Assembly: GCF_900142875.1 (NCBI RefSeq) | Contig: NZ_FRCK01000013.1 | Coordinates: 1 to 64,000 of the forward strand | DNA length: 64,000 bases | Reading direction: 5' to 3' | Source of the DNA: Paracoccus solventivorans | GTDB lineage: Bacteria; Pseudomonadota; Alphaproteobacteria; Rhodobacterales; Rhodobacteraceae | Part shown: positions 9,138 to 19,664 of the stretch, piece by piece | How positions within the stretch are numbered: the stretch's first letter is position 1 | How the letters are laid out: each line of letters starts with the position of its first letter | Position numbers and translations under genes: made by a program | The notes under the pieces: generated by a model | Told to the model about the DNA's origin: nothing | Database searches by the model: none | What the model saw: only the letters and a program-made list of their open reading frames with translations

Positions 9138-9337
9138 GGAGCTTGTGTCCCCTTTGCGATGATTGCCCGGCGGCCCATCCCGGCCGGGGTGGCGTTGACA
9201 GCGGGGCGGGCGAGGCCTACATCCGGCGCAACCGAAAATGCGCGCCCGCCGCCGATTTTCCGGCCTCGTGATAGGGCAAGGCCGTCGGTCGGGGCAAGTG
9301 GGCGTCACGCCCGCCGCGCCCAACCTGACAGGACACC

Positions 9338-12058
<2,721 letters not shown>

Positions 12059-12234
12059 GGGTTTTTAGCGGGGTGTCCGGCGGTTTTCCGGAGTTCTCGG
12101 GCTTGTCCTGACGGATAGCTGCATCTGCTGCCGGCCGACGCTCCGGCGGGTCTGAGGGCAGCGGACGGCCGGGATCGCCGGTTGCAATCCGGGATCGCCA
12201 GTTGCAAACCCCGCTTTGATATGCCCGGCCCGCC

Positions 12235-12330
12235 ACTGGGGAACTCCCCGCGCAACGATCCATATCCCTGGGGCTCCGGTCGGAGGCTCAGGAACTGCCG
12301 CGGGGCATGGGTGGAGCTTGTGAACCCATA
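12235..12330 (+). pseudogene. Degenerate duplicate of the SecA C-terminal zinc motif
   Basis: In frame this stretch reads LGNSPRNDPYPWGSGRRLRN then CRGAWVELVNP and stop, against [24 protein letters not shown] at the true secA end (11975-12053). The nucleotide alignment runs without gaps for nearly 80 bases at a distance of 260 bases. The first two zinc cysteines have become Tyr and Trp. There is no start or upstream SecA sequence, so it is a relic of a tandem duplication or recombination rather than a gene. Confidence 0.8.
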
Positions 12331-12448
12331 AACACGCTTCTGGTGGGATTGCGGATGGGCTGCCCTTTCGTTTGGAGGCGCTGTCACGGCAAGCTTTGAT
12401 CTGACGGAATGAGAAGGATCAGGAAACGCTCGAGTAGAGGGCTTCCCG

Positions 12449-13180
12449 ATCGAATGAATGGGCTGATCCGGCCGCTGCTCGAACAAGCCGCACGTGTGGA
12501 TGACCGGCTGAACGGGGATTTCCGGGTGCTGTACCGGCTCTTCCTAGCGGGACCTGCTGGAGCGTTATGGCCCCTCGACGACGATCTGCAACCGCTTCAA
12601 TAGTTGACCAAGTTCGGATTCTGGCTGCGGGTGTTCGTGGTGCTGGCGGAGAAGTCAGTCGACTGCCTGCTATTGATCGACAGTTCGCTTGTCCGGGCGT
12701 ATCCGCAGGCGACGGGCAAAATGGGTAAGGCATCGGCCGCCCGCGGCCCGAGAGAGCTGCGGACATATCGCGCCGTTGGCCGTTCTCAGGCGGGTCGAGC
12801 AGGAAGATCAAGGCGATGGCGGCCGGGCGCATCCTGCCGGTCGCCATCATGCTGACGGAGGGACCTGGGACAAGGCGAGGGTGGTCGAGCTGCTGACAGT
12901 GCACCCGATCCCCGCGACGTGGCGGCCGGCCGCGGTTACAATGCGCGCGGTGCCGACTTGATTGCGATGCGGGGCGGCCACTTCCCTGACACGGCGGGTC
13001 CACGAGATGCAGCGGCAGATTGATCCCCGTACTTTACCGACAGTGCAATATCGTCATGTGGTTCTGCAACGGGTTCAAGCAGCACCGGAAACCCGTAGCG
13101 CGATATAAAAAACCGCTGGAAACTATCCCGCAGTCGTCCTGCTTGGACATGCGCGATTCGGGATGCGCGCTTGGGAGTCC
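12449..13180 (+). pseudogene. Broken IS5-type transposase remnant
   Basis: Fragments in different forward frames match the order of an IS5-group DDE transposase: RLNGDFRVLYR (about 12505), RDLLERYGPSTTICNRFN ending in a stop (12548-12600), FGFWLRVFVVLAEKS with LLLIDSSLVRAYPQATGK (12610-12720, first catalytic Asp), VGRSQAG (12775), SSRKIKAMAAGRILPVAIML (12798-12855), and YRQCNIVMWFCNGFKQHRKP then VARYKK (13035-13110). Several frameshifts and stops separate them. The middle catalytic region is poorly preserved. No clear terminal inverted repeats were found. Confidence 0.75.
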
Positions 13181-13565
13181 GTCACCTAGGCGTCTTTGAG
13201 CGGTTGTCCGGGAGTTGCCGGGCGGTCGGAAAGGGGGCCCTGTCTTCAGTCGGTGGACGGTCTGGCGGGCTTGGGCGGAAACCGGCGGCCCGGAGTAGCC
13301 GGACAGATCGCCTCTTCCTCTCGAGCCGAGCTGTTCCGTGCCGCTCATGTGTGCCGGCTGGAATGCCTCGCGGCACCGGTCACCACCAGGCCGTCCGGCT
13401 GGCGGTGCGCGACGAGGAACGCTGCGCCTCCTGCCCGCGCGATCCGGCAGGCGTGGACAGCACCGCTGGCGGGTAGCCGTGAAGGTTATCCCCTCCGACA
13501 GTTCGCCCTGTTCCGCGTCAACCCCGCGCAGCAGTTGCAAAGGCTTGGCGCTGGACCTTCCGACG
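13181..13565. other. Non-coding or decayed stretch
   Basis: About 385 bases between the transposase remnant and the flagellar operon's last gene. Open frames exist on both strands, but none resembles a protein and none has a good ribosome binding site. It may be further IS debris. Confidence 0.4.
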
Positions 13566-14966
13566 TCAGGCGTCGGATGTGCCCCGCCGAATGTGGCCGG
13601 CAATTGCCATGCGCCGCGAGCCTGCGCCGGTTGTCGCGCGCCCAGCCAACCGTCCTGCCGCTGCGGCTGCCAGCAATGCGGCCGTGCCCAGGCGGGTCTG
13701 GCGGTAGACCCCGATCCGCGCCAGCTCTGCGGCGGCGCTCGGGCCGGGGGCTTCGAGGCTGCGGGCGAACCGTTCCAGCAGGGCCGCGTTTTCCGGCGTC
13801 AGCAGCGATTTCACCCCCGCCAGCGCCCGGATGTTGCGGCGCAGCCACTCCCCGAAATCGCCCGAACCCAGCCGGGTCAGCCGGGTCAGCATCGCCGGAA
13901 GGGTGTCGTTGCGCCCCACCGCATTGCCGCCGTGCTGGCGGTAAAGCACGGTCTGCGCCGGGTCGCGGATCACCAGCCCGCCGGCGCCGGCGATCAGCAG
14001 ATAGCTCCACCAGTCATGCGCCACCACGCCGGCTGCGGCTGCGTGATCGCGCCCCTGCCGCAGCAGCGCCGCGCCGGCCGGGTCGATCAGCATCGTGTTG
14101 CCCGGCGTGCAGGATTGCACCAGGGCATTGCGGAACCCGGGCGGTCGCGCATAGCGCGGCGCCCCCCGGATCGGGCGCAGATCCACGTTGCAGATCGTGG
14201 TGCGGGCGACATGGAGAACGGCGGGGGGCTGCGGACATCCATGCGGGGCGACTGGAGCGCGAGCCTGTGCCGCTCCGGCCTGTGCGTCGGGCCAGGATAG
14301 GACGTGGCGCTGCGCCCGACCCAGGCGAGTGCCCGGACAGACCGCCCCCGGAGGCGGATTGCCGGGCCCTGCGCCGTCACCCCCTCCGCCTCTCGCAAGG
14401 AGCCGGGCGGTTGATTGCGCTCCATTTGGGTCGGGGTGAGAGTGGGAGTCGCGCACAGGCCGGTCACCCGACCACGGAACGTCATCCCGGGCCCCGTTCG
14501 GCTGAATCATGTTGGCCGCTGTAGCTGTCACTCCCACCACCTCCGGTTGCGCGGGATGTGGCACCCCGGGCATAGATGGGTCGCCGCCGCCGCCCCGTGC
14601 GGCCGAGAGTGCGGCGAGGCCCCGGGCCAGCCGGTCGGGCAGCCACAGATCGTCCTGGTCGCACCAGGCGACGGCTTCTCCGGGCGCCACCGCATCCAGC
14701 AGCGACAGGAAGTTGCGGGTGGCGCCTTGGCGGGGACCGTCGCGAAGCTCGATGTCGCGGTCGGGATGGGCGGCGGCAAAGCGGCGCAGGAGCTCGCGCG
14801 TCGCGTCGGTGGAGCCGTCGTCCGAGACCACCAGCCGCCAGTCCCGGCAGCTTTGCGCCAGGATGCTGTCCAGCTGCGCGGCCAGGAACCGCTCGCCCTG
14901 ATAGGTGGCCAGCAGGATGACGACCGGGGGCGGCCGGCTGGTGGCTTGCCTGGGTAGGGCGGTCAT
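13566..14966 (-). CDS. Family 2 glycosyltransferase with internal insertion
   Basis: Predicted nucleotide-sugar-dependent transferase of the rhamnosyltransferase-like GT2 group. Residues 14-125 form a normal GT-A start: VVILLATYQGERFLAAQLDSIL, DDGS at 50-52, WCDQDDLWLP at 101-110. The second half resumes near 248 (VARTTICNVDLRPIRG, GFRNALVQSCTPGNTM, VVAHDWWSYLL, VLYRQHGGNAVG). Between them about 120 residues (128-247, nt 14226-14585) are Gly/Pro/Ala/Arg-rich without homology, so the 466-residue product is longer than the usual 300-330. Its start overlaps the fliL-like stop by 4 bases, making it the last gene of the flagellar operon. A flagellin or surface glycan target is possible but unproven. 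Confidence 0.8.
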   Translation of the reverse strand: MTALPRQATSRPPPVVILLATYQGERFLAAQLDSILAQSCRDWRLVVSDDGSTDATRELLRRFAAAHPDRDIELRDGPRQGATRNFLSLLDAVAPGEAVAWCDQDDLWLPDRLARGLAALSAARGGGGDPSMPGVPHPAQPEVVGVTATAANMIQPNGARDDVPWSGDRPVRDSHSHPDPNGAQSTARLLARGGGGDGAGPGNPPPGAVCPGTRLGRAQRHVLSWPDAQAGAAQARAPVAPHGCPQPPAVLHVARTTICNVDLRPIRGAPRYARPPGFRNALVQSCTPGNTMLIDPAGAALLRQGRDHAAAAGVVAHDWWSYLLIAGAGGLVIRDPAQTVLYRQHGGNAVGRNDTLPAMLTRLTRLGSGDFGEWLRRNIRALAGVKSLLTPENAALLERFARSLEAPGPSAAAELARIGVYRQTRLGTAALLAAAAAGRLAGRATTGAGSRRMAIAGHIRRGTSDA

Positions 14967-15523
14967 CGCTCTTGCCGGGCGATGTCGCCGATCAGGATCT
15001 CGCCGATCCGGGGCACGATGGTCCGGGCGGTCGCGGTCAGCTCGGCGCGCAGCTTTCGCAGATGCGCCTCGGTGGTGAAATTGCCGTCGAACCCGCCGGT
15101 GTTGGCGTGGATCAGCAGCTGGCGCAGCAGCGCGTCGCGCAGCTTGATCTCATGGGCATAGACCTCTTCGCTGGCGGTTTCGGGCATCTCGACCGACAGC
15201 GACAGGATCATCGTGCTGTCCAGATGGCCGCCGTGCATCACCGGCACGAAGAATTGCTGCGGGAACTTGAACCAGGCCGTCGCCGCTGCCGCATCGGCCT
15301 TGCCGGGTTCTGCCGGCCGGGGCGGGGCTGCCGCGGGTGGAGGGGGTATGGCGTTGTCTGCCGCAATCGGCTCGACCCCCGGCAGCTCGTCCGCCGGCAG
15401 GGCAGCCTGCGGGTCGGGCGCAGCGATGCCGGCCGCGGTCGTGCCGCGCAGCAAGTCGCCGCCCACCGCCCCCGCCACCAGGGCCAGGACGCTCAGCAGC
15501 ACCGGCAGGAGCTTTCTCAGCAT
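14963..15523 (-). CDS. fliL: FliL-like flagellar basal body-associated protein
   Basis: Product of 186 residues with one N-terminal membrane segment (LLPVLLSVLALVAGAVGGDLL), a Pro/Ala-rich linker (about 40-80) and a periplasmic domain containing LRDALLRQLLIHANTGGFDG and FTTEAHLRKLR. This pattern matches the FliL-related protein found after flgH in Rhodobacterales flagellar operons. FliL proteins sit around the stators and influence motor output. It lies 9 bases after flgH and overlaps the glycosyltransferase start. Sequence identity to classical FliL is weak, so the name rests partly on context. Confidence 0.75.
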   Translation of the reverse strand: MLRKLLPVLLSVLALVAGAVGGDLLRGTTAAGIAAPDPQAALPADELPGVEPIAADNAIPPPPAAAPPRPAEPGKADAAAATAWFKFPQQFFVPVMHGGHLDSTMILSLSVEMPETASEEVYAHEIKLRDALLRQLLIHANTGGFDGNFTTEAHLRKLRAELTATARTIVPRIGEILIGDIARQER

Positions 15524-15532
15524 GGCAGCTCC

Positions 15533-16267
15533 TTAATAAGGCAGGATGATATCGGCGAGCTGCTGGCCATAGCGCGGCTGCTGCACGTCGCTGATCTGGC
15601 CGCGGCCGCCATAGCTGATGCGGGCGCCGGCGATGCGGTCATAGGCGATCTCGTTGTCACGGCTGACATCCGAGGGGCGCACGAAGCCCGAGACGGTCAG
15701 TTCGCGCAGCTCGTAGTTCACCCGCACCTCCTGCGAGCCCTGCACGTGCAGCACCCCGTTCGGCAGCGTGTCGATTACCGTGGCCGCCACCCGCAGCGTC
15801 AGCTTGTCGCGCCGCGAGATGCTGCCCGAGCCATTGAAGGTCGAGCCGCCCTTGGCCGAAGCCAGATTGGCGGCGCTGGCGCCCTCGGGCAGGATCTCGT
15901 CGAGCTTCTGCAGAAGCCCCATCAGCTGCGGCACGCCCACGCTTTCCGAAGCGCTGCGCGAGCGGCCCGAGCTGTTCTGGATCTCGGCCTTGTCGTCGAT
16001 CTCGATCACCACGGTCAGGATGTCGCCGCGGGTGCGGGCGCGGCGGTCGCCGACCAGCGACATCGGCTGGCCCGACCACAGCGACGCCGCCCCGCCGGGC
16101 GCGGCCGGCCCCATTGGCATCGGGTGGACCGGCTGCGACATCGCCTCGAACTCGGTGCCGGCGTGGGGGGCGCTCATGGTCGGGGTGCGGCCGACCTCGG
16201 CCACCCGGCCGCAGGCGGCCAGCGTCAGCGCCAGCGACAGCGCGGTGACGGCGGTTCTGGTGTTCAT
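15533..16267 (-). CDS. flgH: Flagellar L-ring lipoprotein FlgH
   Basis: Forms the outer-membrane ring that lets the rod cross the outer membrane. The product is 244 residues with a lipoprotein signal ending LTLAAC at Cys19. Family features include SLWSGQPMSLVGDRRARTRGDILTV, KAEIQNSSGRSRS, GSGSISRRDKLTLRVAATV, and the C-terminal GRGQISDVQQPRYGQQLADII. It lies 11 bases after flgA in the flgA-flgH-fliL order. flgI, the partner P-ring gene, is not in this window. Confidence 0.95.
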   Translation of the reverse strand: MNTRTAVTALSLALTLAACGRVAEVGRTPTMSAPHAGTEFEAMSQPVHPMPMGPAAPGGAASLWSGQPMSLVGDRRARTRGDILTVVIEIDDKAEIQNSSGRSRSASESVGVPQLMGLLQKLDEILPEGASAANLASAKGGSTFNGSGSISRRDKLTLRVAATVIDTLPNGVLHVQGSQEVRVNYELRELTVSGFVRPSDVSRDNEIAYDRIAGARISYGGRGQISDVQQPRYGQQLADIILPY

Positions 16268-16278
16268 GCGCGAATCCT

Positions 16279-16692
16279 TCAGCGCTGGGCGACGGACAGG
16301 GTGCCGTCGGGGTTGATGCGGGCGCTGAGCGTCGCCCGCGAGGCAAGGTTCATCACGCGGATCACGTCGCCGGCGCTGCCGGCGCCCAGGGCGCGGGCCT
16401 CGGTCTCGATCCGCAGCGCGGCGTTGTCATAGGCGAGCGTCACGATCTGGTTGCGGTTGACCAGCGTCGGCGTGGTCAGTTGCGCGGCGGTGATCGGGCG
16501 GCCCTGATAGACTGCGCTGCGCAGCTGCTGGCCGATGGCCTGCTCGGCGCTGAGGCCATTGCCGCCCGCGGCCGGGGCGATGATGTCGGCGGCGGTCAGC
16601 ACCGTGCCGGCGGGCAGGACGCGGGCCGCGACCAGCCCGTCGGCCAGCGCCGCACCGGGCAGAAGCGCCAGCAGGAACAGCATCCGCATCAC
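16279..16692 (-). CDS. flgA: Flagellar P-ring assembly chaperone FlgA (short form)
   Basis: Periplasmic chaperone for P-ring formation. The 137-residue product has a signal peptide (MMRMLFLLALLPGAALA) followed by an SAF-type domain (VAARVLPAGTVLTAADI, LRSAVYQGRPITAAQL, NQIVTLAYDNAALRIETEARALGAG, ARINPDGTLSV). It is about the length of the short alphaproteobacterial FlgA. Its start overlaps the flgG stop by 4 bases, indicating translational coupling. Confidence 0.92.
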   Translation of the reverse strand: MMRMLFLLALLPGAALADGLVAARVLPAGTVLTAADIIAPAAGGNGLSAEQAIGQQLRSAVYQGRPITAAQLTTPTLVNRNQIVTLAYDNAALRIETEARALGAGSAGDVIRVMNLASRATLSARINPDGTLSVAQR

Positions 16693-17474
16693 CGCACCTG
16701 CACCGTTGCGCCCAGCATCTGGTCGGCGGCGGTGATCACCTTGGAGTTGAGCTCATAGCCGCGCTGGGCCTTGATCAGCTCGGTGATCTCGCGCACCGGA
16801 TCGACGGTGCTTTCTTCCAGGTAATGCTGGCGCAGCGTGCCCAGCCCCTGTTCGCCCGGGTTGCCGACCAGCGGCGCCCCCGAGGCGGTGGTTTCCAGAA
16901 ACAGGTTCGAGCCGATCGCCTCGAGCCCCTTTTCGTTGACGAACCCGGCCAGGGTGATCTGGCCGAGGTTCTGCGGCTCGATCTGGTCGTCGAAATAGGC
17001 GAAGACCTCGCCCGCGGCGCTGATCGAGAGGCTGCGGGTTTCCTGGGGGATGGTGATGCCCGGGGCCAGCGGATAGCCGTCCGAGGTCTCGATCTGCCCG
17101 TCGGCCGAGCGTTTCAGCCCGCCGTCGCGGGTATAGGCCGAGACCCCCGAGGGCAGCGTCACTTCGAGATAGCCGTGGCCCTCGATGGCGATGTCGAGAT
17201 CGCCGCCGGTATGGGTGGGCGTGCCCTGCGCCAGCGTCACCGTCACCGCGTTCGGCCGCACCCCCAGCCCCATCTGCACCCCGGCGGGCACCATGGTGCC
17301 GTCGGCGGCGGCGATGGTGCCGGGGCGGGTGACCTGCTGATAGGCGAGGTCGGCGAACTCGGCGCGGCGGGCGTTGTAGCCGGTGGTGGACATGTTGGCG
17401 AGGTTCTGGGAAATCACCTCGACCCTGGTCTGCTGGGCCGCCATCCCGGTGGCGGCGATCTGCAATGCTCTCAT
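16689..17474 (-). CDS. flgG: Flagellar distal rod protein FlgG
   Basis: Builds the distal rod. The 261-residue product is family-sized. The N-terminal rod motif is clear: MRALQIAATGMAAQQTRVEV then SQNLANMSTTGYNARRAEF; the C-terminal coiled region is EITELIKAQRGYELNSKVI. Middle part contains GQIETSDGYPLAPGI and GQITLAGFVN. It follows flgF by 11 bases and overlaps flgA. Confidence 0.97.
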   Translation of the reverse strand: MRALQIAATGMAAQQTRVEVISQNLANMSTTGYNARRAEFADLAYQQVTRPGTIAAADGTMVPAGVQMGLGVRPNAVTVTLAQGTPTHTGGDLDIAIEGHGYLEVTLPSGVSAYTRDGGLKRSADGQIETSDGYPLAPGITIPQETRSLSISAAGEVFAYFDDQIEPQNLGQITLAGFVNEKGLEAIGSNLFLETTASGAPLVGNPGEQGLGTLRQHYLEESTVDPVREITELIKAQRGYELNSKVITAADQMLGATVQVR

Positions 17475-17485
17475 CGGGAAGCCTT

Positions 17486-18199
17486 TCAGCGGGTGGTTGC
17501 GGAGATGACGGAACGGATGCGCTGGTCCTCGCCGTCGAGGAAGGACTGGCCCAGTTCGTAGGCGCGCTGGACCTCGATCATGCGGGCGATTTCCAGCACC
17601 GGCTTGACGTTGGATTCTTCAAGGAAACCCTGGCGGACCAGCGGCTCCTCGACCGGCTCGGGGGCCGTGGTGGCAAACAGCGTGCCGCCCTGGTGGCGCA
17701 GCCCTGCGCGGTCGGGCTGGTCGAAGACCCCGATCCGCGCGATCGGCAGCCCGTCCGCCGAAATCGTGCCGTCGGGGCCGACGCCCACGCTGCGCGCCCC
17801 CGGCGGCAGCGCGATCGGCGCCTGCCCGTCGTCAAGGACGCGGTGGCCGTCGGGGTTGATCAGCTCGCCCTCGTCCGAGGTCATGAAGGCGCCGGCGCGT
17901 GTCAGGCGGTTGCCCTGCGGGGTTTCGACCATGAAGAACCCCTCGCGTTCCAGCGCCAGATCGAAGCGGCCGCCGGTCTGGGACAGCGAGGCCGGGGTCA
18001 GGTCGACCTCGCGGCCGCGGGCATTGGCCATCGACAGGGTCTCGCCCCCCGGGCCGATGGCGGTCAGATGTTCGGAAAACACCACCCCTTCGCGGCGAAA
18101 GCCGGTGGTGGCGCTGTTGGCCATGTTGTTGGCCACGGCGCGCATCTCGTTCATCAGCCCGGACTGGCGGGTCAGCGCGGCATAGATCGCGTTGTCCAT
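17486..18199 (-). CDS. flgF: Flagellar proximal rod protein FlgF
   Basis: Forms part of the proximal rod. The 237-residue product starts MDNAIYAALTRQSGLMNEMR with VANNMANSATTGFRREGVVF, and ends with the axial-protein helix MIEVQRAYELGQSFL. It follows fliQ by only 3 bases. The order flgF-flgG-flgA-flgH is the standard alphaproteobacterial arrangement. Confidence 0.95.
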   Translation of the reverse strand: MDNAIYAALTRQSGLMNEMRAVANNMANSATTGFRREGVVFSEHLTAIGPGGETLSMANARGREVDLTPASLSQTGGRFDLALEREGFFMVETPQGNRLTRAGAFMTSDEGELINPDGHRVLDDGQAPIALPPGARSVGVGPDGTISADGLPIARIGVFDQPDRAGLRHQGGTLFATTAPEPVEEPLVRQGFLEESNVKPVLEIARMIEVQRAYELGQSFLDGEDQRIRSVISATTR

Positions 18200-18202
18200 G
18201 GC

Positions 18203-18469
18203 CTAGCCCCCCGCGACCAGCGGCAGGATGCTGTCGGAAAAGAACCCGGCCAGCGTCGAGGTCATGAAGCTCATGGTCACCCAGAACACCACCAGCATCA
18301 GCCCGACCTTGGGCACGAAGGTCAGGGTCATTTCCTGCACCGAGGTCAGCGCCTGGAACAGGCCGATGGCGACCCCGGTGATCAGCGCCACTGCCAGCAG
18401 CGGCGCCGCCATCCGCACCGCGATCCACAGCGCCTGACGGGTCACGTCGAAGATCAGGTTTTCGTCCAT
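18203..18469 (-). CDS. fliQ: Flagellar export gate protein FliQ
   Basis: Inner-membrane subunit of the type III export gate. The product is 88 residues with two hydrophobic segments, about 17-37 and 54-80, joined by the conserved loop QALTSVQEMTLTFVPKVG. Its ATG overlaps the fliE stop by one base (TGATG), so the two are translationally coupled. FliP and FliR are not encoded nearby. Confidence 0.96.
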   Translation of the reverse strand: MDENLIFDVTRQALWIAVRMAAPLLAVALITGVAIGLFQALTSVQEMTLTFVPKVGLMLVVFWVTMSFMTSTLAGFFSDSILPLVAGG

Positions 18470-18780
18470 CAGACCGGCATCCTCAGGATTTCCTGATACG
18501 CCTCGACCACGCGGTCGCGGACGGCGACGGCGGTTTCCAGCGCGATCTGCGCCTCGGCGATGGACTGGACCAGCGCATGGGTGTCGCCCTGGCCCTGCAT
18601 GGCGCCGATGGCGGCGCTGTCGGCGCGCTCCATCACCGCGGCAAAGTCGCGGGCGGCGGCGGTCAGCCCCTGTCCCTCGGGTGCGGTGCCGGGGGCGGGG
18701 GCGGCGGCGGCGCGGGCCTCGGCATAGGCCGAGGCGACGCGGCTGCCCGATTGCAGGGCGGATTGGGTCAGCGAGATCAT
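18469..18780 (-). CDS. fliE: Flagellar hook-basal body protein FliE
   Basis: Connects the MS ring to the rod. The 103-residue product has an Ala-rich N-terminus and a C-terminal region typical of FliE: GDTHALVQSIAEAQIALETAVAVRDRVVEAYQEILRMPV split over residues 65-103. It sits between flgC and fliQ, the usual position. Confidence 0.93.
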   Translation of the reverse strand: MISLTQSALQSGSRVASAYAEARAAAAPAPGTAPEGQGLTAAARDFAAVMERADSAAIGAMQGQGDTHALVQSIAEAQIALETAVAVRDRVVEAYQEILRMPV

Positions 18781-18790
18781 GGCATCCCTT

Positions 18791-19180
18791 TCAGCGGCGG
18801 ATCAGGTCCAGCAGCGCGGCGGACATCTGCCGCGACTGCTCGAACATCTTCAGATTGGCCTCGTAGCTGCGGCTGGCCTCGCGCGCGTCGGCGACCTCGA
18901 TCACCAGGTCGACGTTCGAGCCGAGGTAATAGCCGTCCGCGCCCGCCATCGGGTGGCCGGGGGCATAGACCTGCGGCAGCTCGGCCCGGTCGTGGCGGGT
19001 GCGGCTGGCGCGCACCGTGCCGGTGTCGCGGCCGAAATCGCGGTCAGGCTCAAAGCTGACCAGCTTGCGGCGATAGCCGGGCGTGTCGGCATTGGCGATG
19101 TTTTCCGAGATATGGCGCAGCCTGACCCCCTGGGCGCGTAGCCCCGAGGCGGAAATGGCGGTTGCGGAGGTTTCGGACAT
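18791..19180 (-). CDS. flgC: Flagellar proximal rod protein FlgC
   Basis: Rod subunit of 129 residues. N-terminal motif SASGLRAQGVRLRHISENIA with NADTPGYRRKLV, and C-terminal SYEANLKMFEQSRQMSAALLDLI are typical. The frame runs open upstream through flgB in another phase, but the ATG at 19180 sits 2 bases after the flgB stop and begins the conserved sequence. Confidence 0.96.
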   Translation of the reverse strand: MSETSATAISASGLRAQGVRLRHISENIANADTPGYRRKLVSFEPDRDFGRDTGTVRASRTRHDRAELPQVYAPGHPMAGADGYYLGSNVDLVIEVADAREASRSYEANLKMFEQSRQMSAALLDLIRR

Positions 19181-19182
19181 GG

Positions 19183-19560
19183 CTACCCCCTGCGTCCCAG
19201 GGCGGTGCGCAGCAGCGACAGCCCCGACTGCATCACCGACAGCGACAGGTCGAACTGGCGCTTGGCGTCGGCGGCGCGCAGCATCTCGCCCTCGATCGAG
19301 ACCGAGTTGCCGTTGGGCGAAAGCTCGCCCCCCGCATCCCGCACCCCGGCAGTGCTGCCCCAGCCGGCGGCCGCGACGTGGCCGGGCCGGGTGGCTTTCA
19401 GCCGCGTGGGCGCACGGTCGGGGTCGAAATCCCGCAGGTCGCGGGCGCGATAGCCGGGGGTGTCGGCATTGGCGACATTGGTCGCGATCACCCGCTGGCG
19501 ATTCGCGGCATGGGCACCCAGCTCTCGCGCCATCCGCATGGTGTCGATCCGATCTAGCAA
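19183..19560 (-). CDS. flgB: Flagellar proximal rod protein FlgB, TTG start
   Basis: First gene of the leftward flagellar operon, 125 residues. Motif MARELGAHAANRQRVIATNV with ANADTPGYRARDLRDF is diagnostic. The best start is TTG at 19560: the sequence AGGAGG lies 8 bases before it, and the resulting N-terminus (LLDRIDTMRMAREL) matches the length of other FlgB proteins. A far upstream ATG at 19632 would add 24 unrelated residues running across the promoter. Transcription probably starts in the 104-base gap shared with fliI. Confidence 0.93.
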   Translation of the reverse strand: MLDRIDTMRMARELGAHAANRQRVIATNVANADTPGYRARDLRDFDPDRAPTRLKATRPGHVAAAGWGSTAGVRDAGGELSPNGNSVSIEGEMLRAADAKRQFDLSLSVMQSGLSLLRTALGRRG

Positions 19561-19607
19561 AACAGGGTCCTCCTCGGGCCGCGATAAACCCGGTCTTAAC
19601 CCCCAGA

Positions 19608-19619
19608 GGTTTATAAACC
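19608..19619. promoter_or_regulatory. Perfect 12-bp palindrome in the flgB-fliI divergent promoter
   Basis: GGTTTATAAACC is exactly self-complementary and lies midway between the two divergent flagellar transcription units. A related half (ATAAACC) lies at 19584-19590 and a TTAACC word at 19596-19601. This could be an operator or core promoter element for both directions. The regulator is unknown. Confidence 0.45.
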
Positions 19620-19664
19620 GTTTCGAGCCCAAAGATTTTCGGGCCGGAATCGACGGGAAAACGC

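Noticed and set aside
12059..13565. CRISPR array or intact mobile element in the gene-poor stretch
   Set aside because: No regular direct repeats with spacers; the transposase is broken and lacks visible inverted termini.
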